Below are positions 57,285 to 64,000 of a stretch of DNA of 64,000 bases, in pieces. The translations under genes were made by a program, and so were the position numbers. The notes under the pieces were generated by a model. The model ran no database searches and had not been told where the DNA came from. It was given only the letters and a program-made list of their open reading frames with translations. Every line of letters starts with the position of its first letter. Position 1 is the stretch's first letter. The stretch is from Alphaproteobacteria bacterium (lineage in GTDB: Bacteria; Pseudomonadota; Alphaproteobacteria; Rhodobacterales; Rhodobacteraceae): contig JASBSZ010000047.1 of assembly GCA_030148665.1 (NCBI GenBank), forward strand, positions 167,771 to 231,770, in the 5' to 3' direction.

Positions 57285-60200
57285 ATGGCCTCGATCCTTC
57301 TTGCCTCCGCCGGCGCCTCGCTGGGCGCATCGATCGGCGGCGGCATCCTTGGCGTGTCGGCCGCCACCATCGGCGGGGCTGTCGGCTCGTTTGCGGGCTC
57401 GCTCGTGGACAGCTGGATCGTCTCGCAATTCGCACCGGGTCAGCGGATCGAAGGCGCGCGGCTCGAGAACCTCGCGGTCACCACATCCACCGAAGGCGCG
57501 GTGATCCCGCGCGTCTGGGGCCGCATGCGGCTTGGCGGCAACATCATCTGGGCGACGGATTTCACCGAGCATGTGAGCACCTCGACCTCGGGCAGCGGCA
57601 AGGGCGGCGGGCCGAAGGTCACCACCACCAGCTACAGCTACACCGCCTCCTTCGCTGTGGCGCTCTGCGAAGGATCGATCTCCGGCATCGGTCGGGTGTG
57701 GGCCGATGGCAAACCCTTGGACCTCTCGGACGCGACGTGGCGGCTCTACAATGGCGACGAGGCGCAGGTTCCAGACCCGTTCATCGAGACCAGGATGGGC
57801 GCAGGCAACGCCCCGGCCTATCGCGGCACGGCCTATGTGGTGTTCGAGGAGCTCGACCTCACCCCCTTCGGCAACCGCATCCCGCAGCTGTCCTTCGAAG
57901 TGTTCCGGCCGCTGGTGGAAGCGGACACCGCCGAGGGTATGGTGCGGTCGGTCACCATGATCCCGGGCTCGGGCGAGTTCGTCTATGCCACCGAGCCGAT
58001 CACGCGAGGCTCGGGCGGCAATACCGCCTCGGAGAACGTCAACAACCAGACCGGCAAGCCGGACATCCTGGCATCGCTCGACAACCTGCAGGCTGCGGCG
58101 CCGAACATCGGGAACGTCAGCCTCGTGGTCAGCTGGTTCGGCCTCGATCTGCGCGCGGGCAACTGCGAGATCCGGCCCGGCGTCGAGACGGTGACCAAGA
58201 CCACCACGCCAAAGACCTGGTCCGTGAACGGTGTGGACCGCACTGGAGCCCACCTGATCAGCACCGATGCGCAGGGCCGGGTCAACTATGGCGGCACACC
58301 GGCCGACTTCTCGGTGGTGCAGGCGATCCGGGAGATGAAGGCGCGCGGGCTCAGGGTCACCTTTTACCCGTTCCTGCTGATGGACATTCCCGAGGGCAAT
58401 TCCTTGCCCGATCCGTATTCCGACAACGCGGTGACGGTGGGCCAGCCGGCCCATCCCTGGCGCGGGCGCATCACCTGTTCGCCGGCGGCGGGCTTTGCCG
58501 GCACGGTCGACAAGACGTCCATGGCGGCTTCTCAGGTCGCCGCCTTCTTCGGCAATGCCCAGGTCTCGGACTTCTCGGTTTCGGGCGAGAGTGTCACCTG
58601 GACCGGCGGCGCGGATTGGGGCTACCGGCGGATGATCCTGCACTACGCGCATCTGTGCGCGGCCGCGGGCGGGGTGGATGCCTTCCTGATCGGCTCGGAG
58701 CTGCGCGGCCTCGCCACCATCCGCGACAGCGCCACCGGCTTCCCGGCCGTGGCGGCACTCCGCCAGCTGGCAGCGGATGTGCGCGCCATTCTCGGGTCCG
58801 GCACGAAGATCAGCTACGCCGCCGACTGGAGCGAGTATTTCGGCCACCAGCCCGCCGACGGCTCGGGCGATGCACTCTTTCACCTCGACCCGCTCTGGGC
58901 GGATTCCGCAATCGATTTCATCGGCATCGACAATTATCTGCCGCTTTCCGACTGGCGCGACGGCACGGACCATCTGGACGCCCAGGCCGGCTGGGTCTCG
59001 GTCCGCGATCTCGATTACCTCAGGGCCAATATCGAGGGAGGCGAGGGGTATGAGTGGTTCTATGCTTCCGATGCCGATCGGCAGGCACAGGTGCGAACGC
59101 AGATCAGCGACGGCTTCTACGGCGAGCCGTGGATCTGGCGACCGAAGGACATGCGAAGCTGGTGGCAGAATGCGCACCATGATCGCCTGGGCGGCGTGCG
59201 CTTCGGCTTCTTTCAGAACGCCGGCGATCCGGCCAGCTACGACCCCAACCCCTCTACGGTGGCGATTACCGCCACCATCGGCAGCTTCGGCCCCTTCACG
59301 ACCCCAGCCCGCATCGCTTCCGACGGGGCCACCTGGCACGGGGCCACGCCCGGCTATCGGACCCTGTCGGCGGGTGAACGGGTGGTGATCACGGCTTACG
59401 TCGCCTCCGGCACCTCCGGCGACTTCGCGCTCTACCTCGCGTTGGGTGCGGGCGCCGATCATGCCTCCTACTTCGGCGCCATCGGTGGCTGGGAGGATAC
59501 CGCAGCCGGTGCACACATCATCAACGCCACCAGCCAGACCGACGTTTCTCCAGGGCTATGGAGGATCACGATGGATGTGACGGCGGGGCTGTCGGGCTCG
59601 GCGGGTTTTCGCATCGGGCCGCGCTCGGCCACCGCGGGCGAGGACATCGTGGTCTACGGCGTCGAGGTATTGCCGTACGGGCAGTCCACCACCGGCTGGG
59701 TTCCCGAGAGCAAGCCGATCCGGTTCACCGAGTTCGGCTGCCCGGCAATCGACCGGGGCACCAACCAGCCGAACGTGTTCTACGATCCCAAGTCGTCCGA
59801 GAGCGCCCTGCCGTATTTCTCGCGGGGCTGGCAGGACGAGGCCCTGCAGCGGGCCTATGTCGAGGCCACGCTCGGCTATTGGGGCGATGCGGCCAATAAT
59901 CCGACAAGCAGCGTCTATGGCCAATCGATGATTGAGACCAATGAGGCGGCGCTCTGGACCTGGGACGCCCGGCCATATCCGGACTTCCCGGCCCGTGAGG
60001 ATGTCTGGTCGGACGCCGCAAACTGGCGGCTGGGGCACTGGATGGGCGGACGCCTCGGGCAGGTGTCACTCGGTGCGCTGGTGCGCGATCTCTGCCGCGC
60101 GGCGGGGCTCGATGACAGCCTCGTGGATGTCTCCGAGCTTTCCGACATCGTGCCGGGCTTCACCGTGGCGGCACTGGAAAGCCCCCGCGCCTCGATCGCG

Positions 60201-61715
60201 GTGCTGGCCCGCCACTTCGGCTTCGATGCGGTGGAGAGCGGCGGGAAGATCGTGTTCCGCACGCGCGGCCGGGCGCCGGCCATGACCATCACGCCGGACC
60301 AGCTGGTCGGCAACGGCCAGGCCGAGGTCATGGAACTGGTGCGCGGCCAGGAGACCGAACTGCCGCAGGCGCTGAAGTGGCAGCTGGTGCGCTCGGACGA
60401 GGAATACGACGCGGCCACGGTGGAGGCGCGGCGCAGCACCGTGCAGGCGGCGCGGGTGTCCTCCGAGACCTTCCCTCTCGCCGTCTCGCTCGAGGAAGCC
60501 GACCGCCGCTGCCGCCGCGCACTGATGGAGGCCTGGGTCGGGCGAGAGACGCTCACCGCCAGGCTGCCGCCCTCTCGGCTGGCGCTCGACCCCGGCGACG
60601 TGATCGCGCTCGACCATGACGGGCGGCGGGTTGAATACGGGATAACGCGCATTAATGATGCCGGTTCGCGCGCCATCGAGGCCATCCGCGCGGACGCCGC
60701 GCTTTACGATCTGCCGCCGGGCGAGGCCCGAGCGCCGCAGCTGGCCACCCCCACCGTCTTCGGGCCGGCCGATGTCGCTCTGATGGACCTGCCGCAATTG
60801 TCGGATACCGTGCCGGCGCATCGCCCTTACGCGGCGGTGTTCGCGAGGCCCTGGTACGGCACCGGCGCGGTCTGGTGGAGCGCCACGGACTCGGGGTTCC
60901 AGCTGCTCGACACCATCGGCGCGCCGGCGCGCATGGGGGTACTGGCGGCCGATCTGTCTGCGGGGCCAGTCGATCGCTTCGATGCGGGCAGCGAGCTGCT
61001 GGTGGACCTGTCATCGGGAACGCTGACCTCCGTCACCGATACCGAGCTTCTGAACGGCGCCAACGTGCTGGCGGTGGAAAGCGCGAGCGGCGCTTGGGAG
61101 ATCGTCCAGTTCGGGAACGCGGAGCTGGTCTCGACCGGGCGCTACCGCCTCACCCGCCTGCTGCGCGGGCAGCGGGGCACGGAAGATGCCATGGGCAACC
61201 CGGCGCCGGCTGGGGCACGCGTGGTGATCCTCGATACCACCGTTCAGCCGCTTTCCATCGCCGAGGCCGATCTCGGCATCCCCTGGAACTGGCGCGTCGG
61301 ACCGGGCAATGCCGCGCCCTCGGATGCCATCATGCAGGCTGTTTCCTTCACGCCGGCGGGGCGTGGCCTGATGCCCTTTGCCCCGGCCCAGCCCCGCATG
61401 CGGCGCGAGGCGAACGGCGATCTCGCCATCCGCTGGCTGCGCCGCGACCGGGCGCTCGCCGCCGATAGCTGGGTGCTGGCGGAGGTGCCGCTGTCGGAGG
61501 CCCCCGAAGCCTATGATCTGGAGATCCTGCAGGGCGGCACCGTGCTGCGCAGCGTCACGGGACTGGCTGCGCCCACCTTCACGTACACCGCCAGCATGCA
61601 GACCGCCGACTTCGGCACCACGGTAACCAGCCTCGATGTCCGCATCACCCAGATCGGCGCGCTGGGCCGCGGTGTGCCACTTGCAACCACCCTCGCCGTT
61701 ACGGAGTACATTTGA
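57285..61715 (+). CDS. baseplate multidomain protein (megatron), GTA ORFG15-like
   Basis: A 1476-residue tail-tip protein. N-terminal hydrophobic, glycine-rich part (GASIGGGILGVSAATIGGAV), phage tail hub domain, a GTA TIM-barrel-like glycoside hydrolase domain (residues about 400-950, with ISYAADWSEYFGHQPADGSG and FTEFGCPAIDRGTNQP), and C-terminal host-contact domains. Mediates contact with the cell surface. An insertion at about 640-800 reads like a carbohydrate-binding module (GGWEDTAAGAHIINATSQTD). Confidence 0.92.
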   Translation: MASILLASAGASLGASIGGGILGVSAATIGGAVGSFAGSLVDSWIVSQFAPGQRIEGARLENLAVTTSTEGAVIPRVWGRMRLGGNIIWATDFTEHVSTSTSGSGKGGGPKVTTTSYSYTASFAVALCEGSISGIGRVWADGKPLDLSDATWRLYNGDEAQVPDPFIETRMGAGNAPAYRGTAYVVFEELDLTPFGNRIPQLSFEVFRPLVEADTAEGMVRSVTMIPGSGEFVYATEPITRGSGGNTASENVNNQTGKPDILASLDNLQAAAPNIGNVSLVVSWFGLDLRAGNCEIRPGVETVTKTTTPKTWSVNGVDRTGAHLISTDAQGRVNYGGTPADFSVVQAIREMKARGLRVTFYPFLLMDIPEGNSLPDPYSDNAVTVGQPAHPWRGRITCSPAAGFAGTVDKTSMAASQVAAFFGNAQVSDFSVSGESVTWTGGADWGYRRMILHYAHLCAAAGGVDAFLIGSELRGLATIRDSATGFPAVAALRQLAADVRAILGSGTKISYAADWSEYFGHQPADGSGDALFHLDPLWADSAIDFIGIDNYLPLSDWRDGTDHLDAQAGWVSVRDLDYLRANIEGGEGYEWFYASDADRQAQVRTQISDGFYGEPWIWRPKDMRSWWQNAHHDRLGGVRFGFFQNAGDPASYDPNPSTVAITATIGSFGPFTTPARIASDGATWHGATPGYRTLSAGERVVITAYVASGTSGDFALYLALGAGADHASYFGAIGGWEDTAAGAHIINATSQTDVSPGLWRITMDVTAGLSGSAGFRIGPRSATAGEDIVVYGVEVLPYGQSTTGWVPESKPIRFTEFGCPAIDRGTNQPNVFYDPKSSESALPYFSRGWQDEALQRAYVEATLGYWGDAANNPTSSVYGQSMIETNEAALWTWDARPYPDFPAREDVWSDAANWRLGHWMGGRLGQVSLGALVRDLCRAAGLDDSLVDVSELSDIVPGFTVAALESPRASIAVLARHFGFDAVESGGKIVFRTRGRAPAMTITPDQLVGNGQAEVMELVRGQETELPQALKWQLVRSDEEYDAATVEARRSTVQAARVSSETFPLAVSLEEADRRCRRALMEAWVGRETLTARLPPSRLALDPGDVIALDHDGRRVEYGITRINDAGSRAIEAIRADAALYDLPPGEARAPQLATPTVFGPADVALMDLPQLSDTVPAHRPYAAVFARPWYGTGAVWWSATDSGFQLLDTIGAPARMGVLAADLSAGPVDRFDAGSELLVDLSSGTLTSVTDTELLNGANVLAVESASGAWEIVQFGNAELVSTGRYRLTRLLRGQRGTEDAMGNPAPAGARVVILDTTVQPLSIAEADLGIPWNWRVGPGNAAPSDAIMQAVSFTPAGRGLMPFAPAQPRMRREANGDLAIRWLRRDRALAADSWVLAEVPLSEAPEAYDLEILQGGTVLRSVTGLAAPTFTYTASMQTADFGTTVTSLDVRITQIGALGRGVPLATTLAVTEYI

Positions 61716-62455
61716 TGACCACCCCCAATCTCGCCCTGCCGCTGCTTGCCGCCGCCCAGGCCCAGAAGCACGTGACCGTCAACGAGGCGCTGGCCCGGCT
61801 CGACGGGCTGGTCCAGATCTCGGTGAAGGACCGGGGTCTCGCAGCGCCGCCAGCCAGTCCGACCGAGGGCGAGTGCTACATCGTCGCCCCCGGGGCAACC
61901 AGTGCCTGGACCGGCTGGGACGGCGACGTGGTGCTGTTCTCCGGCGGGGCTTGGCTGCGGCTGCCGCCCAAAGATGGATGGCGCGTGTGGGTGGAGGATG
62001 AAGGCGTGCTGCTGGTGCGCGCAGGTGGAGCGTGGCTCACGCTCGATGCGGCGCTGGGTCTATTGGTGCGCGGCCCGGCCGTCGAGGTGGCCCGGGGACC
62101 GAGCGGATCATCCATCGGGTTGCACGTGGACGAAGAGCTGCTCTCGGGGCTCTCCGGCTCCTCGGTGACTTCCAGCATCGCCATTCCCGACCGGGCCATC
62201 GTGCTGGCGGTCTCGACCCGCACCATCGCTGCCATTACCGGCGCGACAAGCTATGACTGCGGCATCGCCGGCGAGCCCGCCAAGTTCGGCGGATCGCTGG
62301 GAGTGGCGGCCGGCAGCACCAATGTCGGCGTGATCGGGCCGCAGGCCTTCTATGCGCCCACCCCGATCGTGCTGACCGCAAACGGCGGGAACTTCACCGG
62401 CGGGGATGTGCGCACTGCCATCCAGTACCTGCTGCCGACGGCACCGAATTCCTGA
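61715..62455 (+). CDS. DUF2793 family tail fibre protein
   Basis: A 246-residue protein (MTTPNLALPLLAAAQAQKHV, GECYIVAPGATSAWTGWDGD). DUF2793 proteins follow ORFG15 in GTA-type tails and form the fibre or receptor-binding part. Start overlaps the megatron stop. Last recognisable phage gene; 4 bp after its stop the IS256-family element begins. Confidence 0.82.
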   Translation: MTTPNLALPLLAAAQAQKHVTVNEALARLDGLVQISVKDRGLAAPPASPTEGECYIVAPGATSAWTGWDGDVVLFSGGAWLRLPPKDGWRVWVEDEGVLLVRAGGAWLTLDAALGLLVRGPAVEVARGPSGSSIGLHVDEELLSGLSGSSVTSSIAIPDRAIVLAVSTRTIAAITGATSYDCGIAGEPAKFGGSLGVAAGSTNVGVIGPQAFYAPTPIVLTANGGNFTGGDVRTAIQYLLPTAPNS

Positions 62456-62500
62456 CCTCGATTACGCAACCTGCTGTCTGGAAATTCGGATTTGGGCTGA

Positions 62501-63682
62501 TCAGTCATCCTGGCATTCCCATTTGATATAGGCCTTTGTGTCGACGGCCCATTTTTCGTCGATCTCGACCAGCACGGCGCTGACGAGGCGTTCCAGTGAT
62601 TCTTCGTTCGGAAACACCCTGACCTTGACGGTGCGGCGTTTCAGCTCCTGCTGGATGGCGCGCTCGATCGGGTTTGATGTGCGCAAGCGGCGGCGGTGGT
62701 GGTCGGGCAAGGCAAAGACGGTCAGGCCCTCGGGCACGTTTTCCTCCAGCCATTCGGCCAGCTTCGGGGCCGCGTCGCGGTAAGTTTTCACCAGTTCCGC
62801 CAGAGCGGCCTCTGCCTTGGCCAGGTCGGAGGCATTCCAGACAGCGCGCAGCTCGGTGCCGATACGCTTGCGGATGGCGACATTCGGGGCGTGATGGATG
62901 GCATTCTGGGCCAGGTGGAACTGGCAGCGCTGCCATTTGGCGCCGCCCAGCACGGCCCGGCGCGCGGCGCGCAGACCGGCGTGGTCATCGGATACGACAT
63001 ATTCCACCCCACGCAGACCGCGCGCCTGCAGGCCTTCCAGGAAGGCCTGCCAATGGACCTCGGCCTCCGACAGGGCCACCGAGACGCCCAGCACCCGGCG
63101 CCGGGCGTCCGTGCCGATACCGATAGCCGAAAGCACGGCGGCATCACGAACCACGCCACCGATGCGCACCTTCTCGTAGCGGGCATCGAGGAAGAGATAG
63201 CGGACCTCCCCGAGGGGGCGATTTCGCCAGGCCTCCAGCTCCTCGTCCAGCAGCCTGGTGGCACGACTGACCTGCGAAGACGACAGGCTCTCGATGCCGA
63301 ACTGGCGCATCACCGCCTCGGCTTCGCGGGTGGACACGCCCTTGATGTACATCTCGGCCACCGCCAGCATCACCGCGCGCACAGACCGACGGCCGCGCTC
63401 CAGGGACTGCGGGTAGAAGGGTTCGCCGTCATGCCCGGCGCTCTTGGGCACCTGAACCGTGACCGTGCCGGCCGGCGTGTCGATCCGCTTGGGCTTGCTG
63501 CCGTTGGCATAGCCCCGGCGGCCGGCCGTGCGCTCGTAATGGCCCGCGCCGAGAAAGCGTTCGCGCTCGATCCGCATGGCCAGCTCGAACGCCCGGGCGA
63601 AGATATTCGCCATGTCATTCGCACCATGTTCGATCAGCTGTTCCAAGATGGCCTCAAGCCCTGTATTCTTCTGTTCGTCCAT
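62501..63682 (-). CDS. IS256-family transposase
   Basis: A 393-residue mutator-type DDE transposase. First Asp in YLFLDARYEKVR, second Asp in YVVSDDHAGLRAARR, CQFHLAQNAIHHAP between and Glu in NPIERAIQQ. Start at 63682 (MDEQKNTGLEAILEQLIEHG) with GGAGG; the frame extends to 63775. It looks intact. Confidence 0.92.
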   Translation of the reverse strand: MDEQKNTGLEAILEQLIEHGANDMANIFARAFELAMRIERERFLGAGHYERTAGRRGYANGSKPKRIDTPAGTVTVQVPKSAGHDGEPFYPQSLERGRRSVRAVMLAVAEMYIKGVSTREAEAVMRQFGIESLSSSQVSRATRLLDEELEAWRNRPLGEVRYLFLDARYEKVRIGGVVRDAAVLSAIGIGTDARRRVLGVSVALSEAEVHWQAFLEGLQARGLRGVEYVVSDDHAGLRAARRAVLGGAKWQRCQFHLAQNAIHHAPNVAIRKRIGTELRAVWNASDLAKAEAALAELVKTYRDAAPKLAEWLEENVPEGLTVFALPDHHRRRLRTSNPIERAIQQELKRRTVKVRVFPNEESLERLVSAVLVEIDEKWAVDTKAYIKWECQDD

Positions 63683-63733
63683 TCCCGGTCCTCCACGGTT
63701 GGTTTTGCAACTCCATGGAATACCAGAATGGAC

Positions 63734-63765
63734 CGCCCCTGCCGGGGCATGCCCCGGCAGGGGCG
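63734..63765. terminator. 32-bp perfect palindrome upstream of transposase
   Basis: CGCCCCTGCCGGGGCA and its exact complement meet with no loop. Inside the IS between its outer end and the transposase start. Could block incoming transcription. Confidence 0.5.
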
Positions 63766-63829
63766 CACAGCGCAATCTCCAACAAAATTTCCAGACCTCA
63801 GGTTACAGTACCAAAACAGACGGGACGAT

Positions 63830-64000
63830 CTACCCGCCGAGAAGGTTTTTCAAATAGTCCCCGTATCCGTTTTTCTTGAACCGATCGGCACGATTCAGCA
63901 GCGCTTGTTTGTCGATCCAGCCCATCAGATAGGCGATTTCATCAGGTGATCCGACTTGCTGGCCTTGGCGTTCCGTCAGGGTGCGCACGAAGTTTCCGGC
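63830..64000 (-). CDS. rfbA: glucose-1-phosphate thymidylyltransferase, C-terminal end (partial)
   Basis: The last 56 codons on the minus strand read into the window edge: SPDEIAYLMGWIDKQALLNR, then KKNGYGDYLKNLLGG and TAG. The GWI and KKNGYGxYL motifs are characteristic of RmlA/RfbA, first enzyme of dTDP-rhamnose synthesis for surface polysaccharide. The stop lies 18 bp from the IS end, and the gene seems complete at its 3' end. Confidence 0.8.
   Translation of the reverse strand, partial: AGNFVRTLTERQGQQVGSPDEIAYLMGWIDKQALLNRADRFKKNGYGDYLKNLLGG

Larger units (their letters stand above)
62460..63812. mobile_element. IS256-family insertion sequence
   Basis: About 1.35 kb with one transposase. 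The ends carry imperfect inverted repeats: AACCTGCTGTCTGGAAATT at the left and, on the other strand, AACCTGAGGTCTGGAAATT at the right. No target duplication was found, so one side may have been deleted after insertion. It separates the prophage end from the chromosomal rfbA gene. Confidence 0.8.

Noticed and set aside
56709..59516. 935-codon open frame on the minus strand
   Set aside because: Antisense shadow of the DUF2163, NlpC and megatron genes in high-GC DNA; composition is low complexity and no domain is recognisable.
25766..62455. Gene transfer agent
   Set aside because: Only the tail tip is GTA-like; the integrase, repressor/Cro switch, GpA terminase and lambda-type head indicate a true prophage.

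Overview
The window looks like a chromosomal segment of an alphaproteobacterium of the Rhodobacterales, probably a marine Roseobacter-type organism. The evidence is high GC, housekeeping genes of that type (gdhA tail, pth, rplY, metG, a small cytochrome c), a DmdA-type DMSP demethylase, and many phage genes of the kind seen in Rhodobacteraceae prophages and gene transfer agents (GTAs).

Layout: (1) 1-5.7 kb is ordinary core chromosome: end of a glutamate dehydrogenase gene, a serine hydrolase, pth and rplY, metG, a secreted protein and a cytochrome c. (2) 5.8-16.5 kb is a patchwork of mobile debris: a 44-nt 3' fragment of tRNA-Cys, dmdA, three decayed 3' ends of one integrase family (7.3, 9.2 and 10.4 kb), toxin-antitoxin genes lying between them (a broken hipBA, two different AbiEii-type nucleotidyltransferase modules and an intact hipBA), a GGCT/MFS/flippase gene block between two IS21-like repeat arrays, an istB remnant and a 319-bp element with about 29-bp inverted ends. 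(3) 16.5-25.6 kb is a metabolic block: an atypical AcoR-like regulator divergent from a zinc alcohol dehydrogenase and a five-gene carbohydrate/polyol ABC transporter. (4) 25.77-62.46 kb is a prophage. It runs from the integrase (minus strand) through a small early region with divergent repressors, a ParB-methylase, a GpA-type terminase, a lambda-like portal, protease, decoration and capsid set, and siphovirus tail genes with a -1 frameshift chaperone, to lysis genes and a GTA-type tail tip (DUF2460, DUF2163, NlpC/P60, megatron, DUF2793). (5) 62.46-63.81 kb is an IS256-family element next to the last phage gene, followed by the 3' end of rfbA (chromosome).

The prophage late operon is interrupted by accessory genes, mostly on the opposite strand: a nucleotidyltransferase-fold protein, a deiodinase-like redoxin, a DUF1186/SEC-C protein, a RES/Xre toxin-antitoxin pair, a HEPN nuclease-like protein, and a cassette of a Y-family polymerase (SOS boxes upstream) with hipBA. 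The last cassette is flanked by a duplicated 5' end of the tail terminator gene. The head protease gene carries an in-frame amber codon and the RES toxin carries another, so the prophage is probably defective while some accessory genes persist.

The most distinctive observations are the repeated integrase 3' ends interleaved with toxin-antitoxin modules, the accessory islands antisense to late phage genes, the repeat-rich non-coding block at 32.76-32.91 kb before the ParB-methylase gene, and the small element at 16.12-16.44 kb whose end sequence matches the IS256 end at 62.46 kb.
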